Part shown: positions 15,835 to 24,163 of the stretch, piece after piece
Position numbering within the stretch: position 1 is the stretch's first letter
How the letters are laid out: each line of letters begins with the position of its first letter
Assembly (NCBI GenBank): GCA_040901495.1
Contig: JBBDYO010000047.1
Location: 53,841 to 117,840 of the forward strand
Source: VRUE01 sp040901495
Lineage (GTDB): Bacteria; Actinomycetota; Thermoleophilia; Solirubrobacterales; 70-9
DNA length: 64,000 nt
Direction: 5' to 3'
Notes under the pieces: generated by a model
What the model was told of the DNA's origin: nothing
What the model saw: the letters and a program-made list of their open reading frames with translations, nothing else
The model's database searches: none
Position numbers and translations under genes: made by a program

Positions 15835-15861
15835 CTAAACGCGAATTTCGATACATCTAAA
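15824..15861. promoter_or_regulatory. two tandem operator-like dyads, candidate DtxR/MntR sites
   Basis: Two 16-bp imperfect palindromes of form TTTnGAnnnnTCnAAA are visible: 15846-15861 (TTTCGATACATCTAAA, 6 of 8 base pairs symmetric) and 15824-15839 (TTTTGACACATCTAAA, 5 of 8). Their centres are 22 bp apart, two helical turns. They cover the start of the multicopper oxidase gene and its presumed promoter. The AT-rich dyad shape fits DtxR-superfamily operators, and the operon encodes such a repressor. Binding itself is inferred. Confidence 0.6.
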
Positions 15862-15863
15862 AA

Positions 15864-15891
15864 TTGGTGTGCGGGACAGCGGTTCTAAAAT
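15864..15891 (+). promoter_or_regulatory. promoter of the ygfZ-like gene (leaderless)
   Basis: A -35-like TTGGTG (15864-15869), a 16-base spacer and a -10-like TAAAAT (15886-15891) are present. The GTG start at 15899 follows after 7 bases with no ribosome-binding site, so the transcript is probably leaderless. The -35 lies just beside the operator-like dyad at 15846-15861, so the divergent genes may share control. Confidence 0.5.
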
Positions 15892-15898
15892 CGATCCC

Positions 15899-16852
15899 GT
15901 GAGCGCCCAAACCCAAGTCGAGCTCGACGCCCAGTACCGCCAGATGCGGGAGGAGTGCGGCGTGCTCGACCGCTCCGCTCGCGGCAAGCTGCTCGTCAGC
16001 GGCGAGGAAGCCGCCGAGTACCTGCAGGGGCAGCTCACCAACGAGATCGAGGCCCTCTCCCCCGGGGAGGGCTGCTACGCGGCGCTGCTCGACCGCAAGG
16101 GCCATCTCCAGGCCGACATGCGGGTCCTGAGGCTGGCGCCAGGGGAGATCTGGCTCGACACCGAGCCCGAGGCGCTGGAGGCAGCTCGACGGCACCTCGA
16201 GATGTACAAGATCGGCCGCGAGGTCGAGGTCGCCGACGTGACCGCCGCCCGGTCCATCCTCTCGCTGATCGGCCCGCGCAGCGTTGAGATCGCCGGCACG
16301 GCGGTGCTGCCGGAGCACTCATGTGAAGAGACGACCGTGGGCGGCGTGGAGTGCCTTGCCGTCGGCACGCGAGACGGCATCGACCTGATTGCCGGCGCGG
16401 ATGACGCGGACCGCCTGCGCGACGCGCTCACGGCGGGCGGAGCGGTGGAGGTTGGGGGCGATGCGGCCGAGATTCTGCGGATCGAAGCCGGCACGCCGCG
16501 CTTCGGCGCGGAGATGGGGCGCGAGACGATGCCGGCGGAGGCGGGAATCGTCGAGCGGGCCGTCAGCTTCACCAAGGGCTGCTACATCGGCCAGGAGCCG
16601 GTTGCCCGCCTCCACTACAAGGGCAAGCCGAATCGCCACTTACGAGGCCTCGAGCTGAGCGCCCCCACCGCGGCCGGTGCAACGCTGCGACTCGGCGAGA
16701 AAGAGGTCGGGACGATCGGCAGCGCCTGCGTTTCCCCCGCCCACGGATCGATCGCCCTGGCGATTGTTCGGCGGGAGGCTGAGCCGGGCGCGGAGCTCAC
16801 CGTAGGTGAAGATGACGTTACGGCTCGCGTTGTCGACTTGCCGTTCGGCTAG
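15899..16852 (+). CDS. ygfZ: YgfZ/GcvT-fold folate-binding protein
   Basis: A 317-residue member of the YgfZ/IbaG57 family of tetrahydrofolate-dependent proteins that help maintain certain Fe-S enzymes. The diagnostic motif KGCYIGQEPVARLHYKGKPNRHLRGL with the conserved Cys is present near residue 220. The GcvT-like N-terminal fold (DRSARGKLLVSGEEAAEYLQGQLTNEIE) is also clear. The GTG at 15899 was chosen over the in-frame GTG at 15869 because the latter would precede the visible -10 element. It diverges from the multicopper oxidase operon. Confidence 0.88.
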   Translation: MSAQTQVELDAQYRQMREECGVLDRSARGKLLVSGEEAAEYLQGQLTNEIEALSPGEGCYAALLDRKGHLQADMRVLRLAPGEIWLDTEPEALEAARRHLEMYKIGREVEVADVTAARSILSLIGPRSVEIAGTAVLPEHSCEETTVGGVECLAVGTRDGIDLIAGADDADRLRDALTAGGAVEVGGDAAEILRIEAGTPRFGAEMGRETMPAEAGIVERAVSFTKGCYIGQEPVARLHYKGKPNRHLRGLELSAPTAAGATLRLGEKEVGTIGSACVSPAHGSIALAIVRREAEPGAELTVGEDDVTARVVDLPFG

Positions 16853-16862
16853 ATTCCGCCGC

Positions 16863-17351
16863 GTGGGTCGTTGGAGAGGCAGAGTCGCGGGAACTTGTGC
16901 GCTCGGCGCACTGGCCTTGGCGGTGGCCGGCTGCGGCGCTGAGGAACACGCCAACGACCCCCGGCCGCAGCCGCCGACCCGGGTAAGCGTCTCGATCACC
17001 GAAGACGCGATCACCGTGGCCCCCGCCCGGATCGCGATCGGCCCTGAACCGACCCAGCAGATCCCCCAGAACGCGCACGTCCCGCAGCCATCGGTCGACT
17101 CCGACGAACCGCTTGACGTCGTCATCGTCACCGCCAACCTGACCGACGGCGACTCGCTGCTGAAGGTGGACGGGCCGAAAAAGAGCGCGGAATCGAAACT
17201 CCTGATCGCCAACGGCACGGTGACCCTCCACACTGCCCTTCCGACCGGCGTCTACAGAATCAGCGCCGCGGACATCCCCGGGGCCGGCACAGCAACGCTG
17301 ACGGTCGGCCCCTACCGCTCGTCGTCCGAGAACGACGTCCTTCTTCCCTAG
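16863..17351 (+). CDS. predicted lipoprotein of unknown function
   Basis: A 162-residue secreted protein. From the GTG at 16863, the sequence gives a positively charged N-terminus, a hydrophobic stretch and a lipobox (ALAVAGCGAEEH), which supports this start rather than an upstream one overlapping ygfZ. The mature part starts with a proline-rich linker (NDPRPQPPTRVSVSI). It continues as a compact beta-rich domain resembling a cupredoxin-like or immunoglobulin-like sandwich (DVVIVTANLTDGDSLLKVDG ... YRISAADIPGAGTATLTVGPY). No metal-binding histidine/cysteine set is apparent. It starts 10 bases after ygfZ, so co-transcription is likely. Confidence 0.7.
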   Translation: MGRWRGRVAGTCALGALALAVAGCGAEEHANDPRPQPPTRVSVSITEDAITVAPARIAIGPEPTQQIPQNAHVPQPSVDSDEPLDVVIVTANLTDGDSLLKVDGPKKSAESKLLIANGTVTLHTALPTGVYRISAADIPGAGTATLTVGPYRSSSENDVLLP

Positions 17352-17511
17352 GTAGCCTCGTCAGGAGCTGGCGGTTCCGTCCGCGCCGGCCTCCACTCTG
17401 GCCTGTGCTCTCGATTTGAGAGCGTTGAACCTAACGAGGTGCACCGCGTCCTCGCTGGCCCCTGGTGGAGCCGGCGTACGGCGGGGAAGGCGCCCCAAGG
17501 AGGTAGTGCAA

Positions 17512-18642
17512 ATGGTTGTCCTATTGGCGATCCTTGCGATCGCGCTTATCGGCGTCGGTTGGCTGCTGTTGCGAACACGTGAGTCAAACGCGCGCCTAGC
17601 GGAGGCGACACGCAGGTCAGAGGAAGAGGCCGCCGAGGCGAAGCAGGAGCGAGATGACCTTCGGCAGTTCGGCGAATCGCTCAAGCAGGTGGAACAGGCG
17701 GTCACGCAGTACAAGTCCCGCGAGGACGCTCGCGACAGCAAGGTGAGCGAGATGCTCGCCGGGGTGGCACTGAAGAGCGACCGAGTCGTGGAGCGAGTGG
17801 ACGGTCTCGTGGGCCGCTGGGCAAACCCCAAGCAGAGGGGCCAGCTGAGCGAGGAGTGGCTGGTCGCCGCACTGCGCCAGATGGGGCTGCGCGACAGCGT
17901 CCACTTCGAGGTACAGAAGCGGGTAGAGATCGACGCCGCTCGCGGGCAAAAGGAAGGCGTCATCGACGTCTACCTCCTGCTCCCCAACGCCCAGGGCGTC
18001 GCGCTCGATGCGAAGTTCCCTTGGGTTCGCCTGCTCGGCGAGATCTTGGACGAAGGCGGAGAGGAGGCTCGCGAGTTCGCGATTCGCAAACTCCGCGACT
18101 CGCTGCGATCCCACATCAAAGACGTTGCCGGCCGCGAATACCGAGGTGCCCGAGATGGCTCCGTGCGGCATGTTCTCGTCGTCGTCCCGGACTGGCAAAC
18201 GCTCGAACTGGTCAAATCGGCTGATCCCAAGATCACCGAGTTCGCCCGGGAGCAAGGTGTCGGCCTGCTGCCAGCGGATGGCCTCTACGAGATGGCCAAC
18301 GCACTCGCCGAGGTGCATCGCGAGGAGGGTTGGGGCGAGAGGATCGGAGAGCTGTTCACTCCCCAGCACGCGGATCGCATGTTCGACGCCTGCATCGATC
18401 TCCTCGACCGCATGGGAACGGTCGCAAAGCGGTACAACAGCCTCGGCGAGTCGCTGTCGAGCGTCGTCGCCGCATTCGGGCCCAATGGCCTCGTCGGGCG
18501 CGACGTGCTCGATCCGGCAGCCCGAGCCGCCGAGAAGGTCCCACCGGAGTTCGAAGCTGAAATTCGCGAACTCGACCCCACGAAGACGGAGAAGCACTCC
18601 GCGCGACTCGAGGAAAAGCGAGGAGAGACCAAAGCCGCATAG
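17512..18642 (+). CDS. rmuC: RmuC-family DNA recombination protein
   Basis: A 376-residue RmuC-like protein. A single N-terminal membrane helix (VVLLAILAIALIGVGWLLL) is followed by a coiled coil (residues 28-80) and the RmuC core. The core has RGQLSEEWLVAALRQMGL, GVIDVYLLLPNAQGVALDAKFPW (nuclease-like fold), DSLRSHIKDVAGREYRG and the C-terminal helices. Start 17512 is set by a strong ribosome-binding site, AAGGAGG at 17498-17504. RmuC limits inversion rearrangements in E. coli; its biochemical role is not settled. The gene ends at the 18651-18682 hairpin. Confidence 0.9.
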   Translation: MVVLLAILAIALIGVGWLLLRTRESNARLAEATRRSEEEAAEAKQERDDLRQFGESLKQVEQAVTQYKSREDARDSKVSEMLAGVALKSDRVVERVDGLVGRWANPKQRGQLSEEWLVAALRQMGLRDSVHFEVQKRVEIDAARGQKEGVIDVYLLLPNAQGVALDAKFPWVRLLGEILDEGGEEAREFAIRKLRDSLRSHIKDVAGREYRGARDGSVRHVLVVVPDWQTLELVKSADPKITEFAREQGVGLLPADGLYEMANALAEVHREEGWGERIGELFTPQHADRMFDACIDLLDRMGTVAKRYNSLGESLSSVVAAFGPNGLVGRDVLDPAARAAEKVPPEFEAEIRELDPTKTEKHSARLEEKRGETKAA

Positions 18643-18650
18643 ACGGGTTA

Positions 18651-18682
18651 GCAGCCGCCCGATCGTCCCGACGGGCGGCTGC
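18651..18682. terminator. hairpin terminator after rmuC
   Basis: A perfect 11-bp stem GCAGCCGCCCG / CGGGCGGCTGC surrounds a 10-base loop, 8 bases after the rmuC stop. It separates rmuC from ccr. Confidence 0.75.
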
Positions 18683-18724
18683 CGACTCCTTTGAGAGCAC
18701 GCTCGGGCGTGGCCTTGATTTAGG

Positions 18725-20026
18725 ATGGCCGCCCATCCGCAAACGCCCTACGAAGGAGCCGGTTTGGCCGTCGACAGCAGCGCAGTCTCGAAGCTAGATG
18801 TGGAGCCCGGAACGCTGCCGGAGACGATGGCGGCCTGGGTGATCCGCGAGGAGCGCCAGGGTGAGCCCAACGACGCCTTCCAGCTCGAGCAGATCGAGGT
18901 CCCCGAGCCCGGCGCCTTCGAGGTGATCGTCCGCGTGATGGCCGCCGGCGTCAACTTCAACAACGTCTGGGCAGCGCTCGGCAAGCCGGTCTCCGTCTTC
19001 CCTTATGGGGACCATCCCGAGTACGGCCACCACATCGGCGGCTCCGACGCCTCGGGCATCGTCTGGAAGGTCGGCGAGGGCGTCACCCGTTGGAAGCCGG
19101 GCGACGAGGTCGTCGTCCACTGCAACCAGGCCTCCTACGAGGACGTCGAGGTACATGGCCTCGACCCCCTCGCTGCTCCCAGCCAGAAGATCTGGGGCTA
19201 TGAGACGACCTGGGGCTCCTTCGCCCAGTTCACCAAGGTGCAGGCGCAACAGCTCCTCCCCCGCCCCCAGAACCTCTCCTGGGCTGAGTCCTCCTCCTAT
19301 GGCCTCACTTACTTCACCGCCTACCGGATGCTGATCGACCAGTGCAAGCTGCAGCCCGGCCACAACGTCCTGATCTGGGGCGCCGCCGGCGGCCTCGGCG
19401 TCTTCGCTGTGCAGCTCTGCAAGGCGGCCGGCGCCAACGCGGTGGGCGTCGTCTCCTCCGACGAGAAGGGCGAGCTGGTCAAGCAGCTCGGCGCCGTCGA
19501 CTACATCAACCGGGCCGAGTTCGGCGACATGATGCGGACCAAGGAGAACCTCACCGACCCGGCCGCCGACAAGGAGCGCTTCAAGGCTTCCCGCGGCTTC
19601 GCTAAGCGGGTCAAAGAGATCCTCGGCGACGCTCCCGACATCGTCTTCGAGCACGTCGGCCAGGCGACCTTCCCGACCTCGGTCTTCGTCGTCAAGCCGT
19701 TCGGCAAAGTCGTGATCTGCGGCGCCACCTCGGGGTTCCAGCTTGACTTCGACGTCCGCTACCTGTGGATGCGCCAGAAGCAGATCATCGGCTCTCACTT
19801 CGCCAACGCATACGAGTGCATGCGCGCCAACCAGCTGATGGCCGAGGGCAAGATACGGCCGGTGCTGTGGCAGACGATGGACTTCGACGGCGTCCCCGGC
19901 GCCCACCAGCTGCTGCATGAAAACAAGCACCTCGGCAAGATCTCGATCCTGGTTGGGGCCGAGTCAGAGGATGAGGGCAAGAACGAGGACGGCCCTGGAG
20001 CGATCCGGGCCGAGGTGGGAGCGTAA
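18725..20026 (+). CDS. ccr: crotonyl-CoA carboxylase/reductase
   Basis: A 433-residue MDR-superfamily enzyme. It reduces crotonyl-CoA with NADPH while fixing CO2, giving ethylmalonyl-CoA. Diagnostic Ccr features include VMAAGVNFNNVWAALGKPVSVF, the long insert YEDVEVHGLDPLAAPSQKIWGYET, the nucleotide motif IWGAAGGLGVFAVQLCKAAGA, and ATSGFQLDFDVRYLWMRQKQIIGSHFAN. Ccr signals the ethylmalonyl-CoA pathway or extender-unit supply; ecm 1.5 kb away points to the former. The gene is followed by a small gene two bases later, so the two are co-transcribed. Confidence 0.95.
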   Translation: MAAHPQTPYEGAGLAVDSSAVSKLDVEPGTLPETMAAWVIREERQGEPNDAFQLEQIEVPEPGAFEVIVRVMAAGVNFNNVWAALGKPVSVFPYGDHPEYGHHIGGSDASGIVWKVGEGVTRWKPGDEVVVHCNQASYEDVEVHGLDPLAAPSQKIWGYETTWGSFAQFTKVQAQQLLPRPQNLSWAESSSYGLTYFTAYRMLIDQCKLQPGHNVLIWGAAGGLGVFAVQLCKAAGANAVGVVSSDEKGELVKQLGAVDYINRAEFGDMMRTKENLTDPAADKERFKASRGFAKRVKEILGDAPDIVFEHVGQATFPTSVFVVKPFGKVVICGATSGFQLDFDVRYLWMRQKQIIGSHFANAYECMRANQLMAEGKIRPVLWQTMDFDGVPGAHQLLHENKHLGKISILVGAESEDEGKNEDGPGAIRAEVGA

Positions 20027-20028
20027 AC

Positions 20029-20322
20029 ATGGCTGAGGTCTGCACACTCGACTGGCACATCGCCCCCTTCCGGGCCGACCGCTGGCTCGACGCCTGGGAA
20101 CCGGCGGCGGCGCGGATGCCCGCCTTTGGCGCCAAGAGCTGGTCGCTGATCCGCTCGATCGACGACCCGCTGGCATTCCGCCAGTCGTCGGTCTGGGAGA
20201 GCCGCGCGGACTTCGAACGCTACTGGTACTCGGAGGAGATCGAGGCAGCGCGCGCCAGCATCATCGACTTCCACGACCTGCCGATCCTCCCCGCCTGGCA
20301 CACACTGCTCGCCGCCGAGTAA
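20029..20322 (+). CDS. small hypothetical protein co-transcribed with ccr
   Basis: A 97-residue protein, probably a ferredoxin-like alpha/beta (ABM/dimeric-barrel) fold: EVCTLDWHIAPFRADRWLDAWEPAAARM ... SWSLIRSIDDPLAFRQSSVWESRADFERYWYSEE. The pattern of a strand, a helix and a WESRADFERYW segment is typical of small monooxygenase-like or dimeric-barrel proteins. It starts two bases after the ccr stop. No catalytic role is evident. Confidence 0.7.
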   Translation: MAEVCTLDWHIAPFRADRWLDAWEPAAARMPAFGAKSWSLIRSIDDPLAFRQSSVWESRADFERYWYSEEIEAARASIIDFHDLPILPAWHTLLAAE

Positions 20323-20339
20323 ACCGCCCTCCGGCGCGC

Positions 20340-20630
20340 CTACGCGCGCTCGAGCGGCACCATCGTCAGGCCGGCGGAGTTGAGCTGCTCCCAATAGTGC
20401 TCGGCGGGCTCTCGGGCCCCCGACCAGACGATCGCCTGGCCGCTGTTGTGGATGCGATCGGCGATCTGGTGCCCCCGGTCGACCGTGACGCCGGGGAGAA
20501 CCCGCGCCAGCGTCTGGGCGACATGCTCGAAGGTGTTGTGGTTGTCGTCGCGGACGATCACGCGCCACTCGCCGCCCAGCCCGGCCCCGGGTCCCCCCTG
20601 CCGCGGTCGCTCGATTGTCGTCGTGGACAT
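20340..20630 (-). CDS. clpS: ATP-dependent Clp protease adaptor ClpS
   Basis: A 96-residue ClpS that hands N-degron substrates to ClpAP/ClpCP. The N-terminal tail is short. WRVIVRDDNHNTFEHVAQTLARVLPGV holds the D-D-x-H-N-T-F signature that binds N-terminal hydrophobic residues. IADRIHNSGQAIVWSGAREPAEHYWEQL corresponds to the rest of the fold. I chose ATG 20630 (MSTTTIERP) over 20639. The gene ends tail-to-tail with the ccr partner. Confidence 0.9.
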   Translation of the reverse strand: MSTTTIERPRQGGPGAGLGGEWRVIVRDDNHNTFEHVAQTLARVLPGVTVDRGHQIADRIHNSGQAIVWSGAREPAEHYWEQLNSAGLTMVPLERA

Positions 20631-20654
20631 CAGGCGCATTGTGGCGCGACGCGC

Positions 20655-21362
20655 CTACCCGGTGGGATTGGGTACCCGAACCACGACATCGTCGAAGCTC
20701 GCCACAACCCCCTTGGCACCCCGCGGGGCGCCCGCCGAGAAGCCCGACGCGCGGCTCTCCAGCTCGCCCCCGGCGCTGTCGATCACCTCAGCGACCCGCT
20801 GGGGGCCGACGAAAGCGATGACGCGGCAGCTGCCTTTTTCCACCCCGCCGATGACGTTGAAGGCACGCAGTCGTAACTCGTTCCCTTTGTTGAGCCCCTT
20901 CACCGCCGCCACGTCCTTCTCGATGTGCAGGTATTTGACCTGCCCGTCGCTCGTGGTCTTGCGAAGCTGCGCCTTGCCCTGGAGCGGGTAGACGGCGAGC
21001 TGGTAGTGGGCCCCTGCTTCGCCGGCGCGCAGGTTCACCGCCAGGAAGGCTTTGTTCTGAAGCGGTTTCGGCGTGCTGCTCAGAAGCCGCGCCGTTGCGG
21101 AGATCTCCAGGTCTCGCCCGACCACCGAGGTCCGGTACGCGCATTCCGGCGTGCTCTTGCCGACCGTGACCCGGAACGCGTGGTCCGACCCGCCGCGGCC
21201 GCAGCGTTCGCCGAACAGCTTCGTCACCTGTTCACGCTGGACCGTGGTCTCCATGTCGTTGCGGTAGATGCCGATTGGCGGCAGCGCGACGGCGCTCGCG
21301 GCCAGCACAAGTACAGCCGCAAGCGCGGCGAAAATCGCAGTCTTCTTGGGACGTGGCCTCAT
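20655..21362 (-). CDS. predicted exported protein of unknown function
   Basis: A 235-residue protein. Residues 1-7 are basic (MRPRPKK) and are followed by a hydrophobic stretch (TAIFAALAAVLVLAASAVAL), a signal peptide or anchor. The mature part contains two cysteines (LFGERCGRGGSDH and STPECAYRTS) and a beta-rich region that looks like a jelly-roll or concanavalin-type sandwich (LEISATARLLSSTPKPLQNKAFLAVNLRAG ... VVASFDDVVVRVPNPTG). ATG 21362 puts the signal sequence at the terminus. It diverges from ecm across about 125 bp. Function unknown. Confidence 0.7.
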   Translation of the reverse strand: MRPRPKKTAIFAALAAVLVLAASAVALPPIGIYRNDMETTVQREQVTKLFGERCGRGGSDHAFRVTVGKSTPECAYRTSVVGRDLEISATARLLSSTPKPLQNKAFLAVNLRAGEAGAHYQLAVYPLQGKAQLRKTTSDGQVKYLHIEKDVAAVKGLNKGNELRLRAFNVIGGVEKGSCRVIAFVGPQRVAEVIDSAGGELESRASGFSAGAPRGAKGVVASFDDVVVRVPNPTG

Positions 21363-21475
21363 CGAGTCGCTCCGCAGCGTAAACACAGCCGGTGCGGAAA
21401 GACGCGCGCAGAGGGAAATGAACGCAGTTTTTCCCCCTCAGTGCCGAGGAACACAGTTTTTCGCCCGCTCCCAAA

Positions 21476-21481
21476 TATCAT
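21476..21481 (+). promoter_or_regulatory. candidate -10 of leaderless ecm
   Basis: TATCAT is 7 bases upstream of the ATG at 21489, with no purine-rich ribosome-binding site between. The spacing matches that seen for the ygfZ-like gene. Two copies of CAGTTTTTC (21425-21433 and 21454-21462) lie upstream and may bind a regulator. Confidence 0.4.
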
Positions 21482-21488
21482 TTGTCAT

Positions 21489-23483
21489 ATGCCCGAGCAC
21501 CGCCTCCCGGAGCGCGATCGCCCTTGGGTGATGCGCACCTACGCGGGCCACTCCGACGCCCGCCGCTCCAACGAGCTCTACCGAGGCAACCTCGCCAAGG
21601 GGCAAACCGGGCTCTCGGTCGCCTTCGACCTTCCCACGCAGACCGGCTATGACCCAGACCACGTCCTCGCCCGCGGCGAGGTCGGCAAGGTCGGGGTCTC
21701 GATCGCCCACAAGGGCGACATGCACCAGCTGTTCGACGGCATCCCGCTGGATGAGATGAACACCTCGATGACGATCAACGCGACGGCCGCCTGGCTGCTC
21801 GGCCTCTACGTCACCGTCGCAGAGGAGAACGGGGTCGAGCGCTCCAAACTGACAGGCACCACGCAGAACGACATCATCAAGGAGTACCTCTCGCGCGGCA
21901 CCTACGCCTTCCCGCCCGAGCCCTCGATGCGGCTGATCGCCGACATGGTCGCCTTCAGCGTCAACGAGGTGCCGAGCTGGAACCCGACCAACATCTGCAG
22001 CTACCACCTGCAGGAGGCCGGGGCGACACCGACGCAGGAGATCGCCTACGCGCTCTCCACCGGCATCGCGGTCCTCGACGAGGTCAAATCACGCGGCCAG
22101 GTCGCGGACGAGGACTTCCCCAAGGTGTTCGGCCGCATCTCCTTCTTCGTCAACGCGGGCATCCGGCTGATCGAGGAGATCGCCAAGCTGCGCGCCATGG
22201 GCCGGATCTGGAACGAGATCGGCCGCGAGCGCTACGGCGTCACCGACGAGAAGATGCTGCGCTTCCGCTACGGCGTGCAGGTCAACAGCCTGGGGCTGAC
22301 CGAGGCGCAGCCGGAGAACAACATCCAGCGGATCGTGCTCGAGGCCCTAGCCGTCACCCTCAGCCGCGACGCCCGCGCCCGCGCGGTCCAGCTCCCGGCC
22401 TGGAACGAGGCGATGGGACTGCCCCGGCCCTGGGACCAGCAGTGGAGCCTGCGCATCCAGCAGGTCCTCGCCAACGAGACCGACCTGCTCGAGTACCCCG
22501 ACATCTTCGAGGGCTCGAAGGTGATGGACGGCCTGGTCGAGGAGCTGATCGAGGGCGCCCGCGCCGAGATGGCGGTGGTCGAGGAGCACGGCGGCGCCGT
22601 CGCCGCAGTCCCCTACATGAAGGCGCGACTGGTCGAGTCCCATCGGGAGCGGGTGGGGCGAATCGAGAGCGGAGAGCAGAAGGTCATCGGGCAGAACAGC
22701 TTCACGGAGACGGAGGACTCACCGCTCACCGCGGGCGCCGACGGTGGCATCCTCACCCCTGACCCCGAGGTCGAGCGCGAACGGGTCGAGGCGCTGGAGA
22801 GCTGGAAGGGCGAGCGCGACGAGGGCGCTGTGCGGGCGGCGCTCGATGAGCTGGCGCGGGTGGCTGCCGATGACGGCGAGAACGTGATGCCGGCGACGAT
22901 CGCCGTGGCCAAGGCCGGCGCCACCACCGGCGAGTGGGCCGGGGTCCTGCGCGATGCCTTCGGCGCCTACCGCGGTCCGACCGGGGTCAGCGGGGCGGCG
23001 CCCCCCGGCGACCGCGACGAGCTTTCGAAAGTCCGCCGCAACGTCGACGAGGTCTCCGAGCGCCTCGGCCACCGGCTCAAGATCCTGGTCGGCAAGCCCG
23101 GCCTCGACGGACATTCGAACGGCTCCGAGCAGATCGCCCTACGCGCACGCGATGCCGGCATGGAGGTCATCTACCAGGGCATCCGCCTGACTCCGGAGGA
23201 GATCGTCGAGTCGGCGCTGCAGGAGGACGTCGACGTCGTCGGCCTCTCGATCCTCTCCGGCTCCCATCTCGAGCTGGTCCCGGAGGTCGTGCGCGGGTTG
23301 CGCGACGAGGGAGCCGACGTTCCGGTCGTTGTCGGCGGAATCATCCCGGCCGCCGACGCGGAGCGGCTTCGCAAGGCGGGAGTCGACGGGGTCTACACGC
23401 CCAAGGACTTCGACATCAACCGCATCATGACCGAGATCGTCGATCTGGTCGGGCGCCGGGCCGCCACTCACACCGCTGCCTGA
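21489..23483 (+). CDS. ecm: ethylmalonyl-CoA mutase (B12-dependent)
   Basis: A 664-residue coenzyme-B12 mutase that converts ethylmalonyl-CoA to methylsuccinyl-CoA. RPWVMRTYAGHSDARRSNELYRGNLAKGQTGLSVAFDLPTQTGYD, SMTINATAAWLLGLYV, NDIIKEYLSRGTYAFPPEPSMRLI and RARAVQLPAWNEAMGLPRPWDQQWSLR are diagnostic of the Ecm/MeaA branch rather than methylmalonyl-CoA mutase. The cobalamin domain is fused at the C-terminus with GKPGLDGHSNGSEQIALRARDAG (DxHxxG histidine ligand) and LSILSGSHLELVPEVV. I chose ATG 21489; the frame is open much further upstream, but that stretch overlaps the divergent gene. With ccr it forms the core of the ethylmalonyl-CoA pathway. Confidence 0.92.
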   Translation: MPEHRLPERDRPWVMRTYAGHSDARRSNELYRGNLAKGQTGLSVAFDLPTQTGYDPDHVLARGEVGKVGVSIAHKGDMHQLFDGIPLDEMNTSMTINATAAWLLGLYVTVAEENGVERSKLTGTTQNDIIKEYLSRGTYAFPPEPSMRLIADMVAFSVNEVPSWNPTNICSYHLQEAGATPTQEIAYALSTGIAVLDEVKSRGQVADEDFPKVFGRISFFVNAGIRLIEEIAKLRAMGRIWNEIGRERYGVTDEKMLRFRYGVQVNSLGLTEAQPENNIQRIVLEALAVTLSRDARARAVQLPAWNEAMGLPRPWDQQWSLRIQQVLANETDLLEYPDIFEGSKVMDGLVEELIEGARAEMAVVEEHGGAVAAVPYMKARLVESHRERVGRIESGEQKVIGQNSFTETEDSPLTAGADGGILTPDPEVERERVEALESWKGERDEGAVRAALDELARVAADDGENVMPATIAVAKAGATTGEWAGVLRDAFGAYRGPTGVSGAAPPGDRDELSKVRRNVDEVSERLGHRLKILVGKPGLDGHSNGSEQIALRARDAGMEVIYQGIRLTPEEIVESALQEDVDVVGLSILSGSHLELVPEVVRGLRDEGADVPVVVGGIIPAADAERLRKAGVDGVYTPKDFDINRIMTEIVDLVGRRAATHTAA

Positions 23484-23564
23484 AGCACCGCCTGAGATGC
23501 GTCCCAGGGTGGGCCTCGAAGTCGCCGACTGGCGCCAACGGCCCAACCGCGCGAGAATAGAACC

Positions 23565-24131
23565 ATGAGTGAGCTCAACGGGGACCGCTCGGCCTGGCTG
23601 CGCTGCTATCGGTGCTGGTCGCAGAACCTCGAGATCCAGATCCACTACGACGCCATCCGTCGGATCGATCCGGAAACCGGAATTCCATCGGAGGGGGCCG
23701 AGGAAGTCCTGGAGTCGATCGTGCACTGCCTCGACTGCATGCACGAACAACCCCACCTCACACTCGAAGACGATCACGTCGTCCCGGTCGAGAGCCGCTG
23801 GGAACGAATGGTCGCCGGGACGCCATGGGTCGCTTCCTGCACCGTCACCGTGGACCAGGAGCGCGTGGAGACCTGCGCGGGCCCAGAAGCGGCCGAGCTC
23901 CTCGCCTACGGCGCCTTCGGCGAGGCGGGGGTCCGCGAGTTCTTCGCCCACGTCCGCTTCCACAAGCACGACGGCGAGCGGATCGTCGTCCACATGCTCG
24001 TCGAGTTCTATGCCCGCTCGGCCGAGGAGGCCACCGAGGTCCTCGAGGCAGCCGCCCACGGGCAGCTGGAGATCACCTCGCTGGCCGAGGAGTCACGACC
24101 CCCGGCCCACGCCTCCGACGAGGCCCACTAG
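23565..24131 (+). CDS. hypothetical protein with paired CxxC motifs
   Basis: A 188-residue protein. The N-terminus has CYRCW near residue 14 and CLDCM near residue 54, which together could form a zinc ribbon. The C-terminal half (VASCTVTVDQERVETCAGPEAAELLAYGAFGEAGVREFFAHVRFHKHDGERIVVHMLVEFYARSAEEATEVL) looks like an alpha/beta domain. It follows ecm by 81 bp. I do not recognise the family, and a role with the mutase is unproven. Confidence 0.65.
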   Translation: MSELNGDRSAWLRCYRCWSQNLEIQIHYDAIRRIDPETGIPSEGAEEVLESIVHCLDCMHEQPHLTLEDDHVVPVESRWERMVAGTPWVASCTVTVDQERVETCAGPEAAELLAYGAFGEAGVREFFAHVRFHKHDGERIVVHMLVEFYARSAEEATEVLEAAAHGQLEITSLAEESRPPAHASDEAH

Positions 24132-24163
24132 CCACAGCCCAAGGGTCTCCCGCCCTCCCCCTC

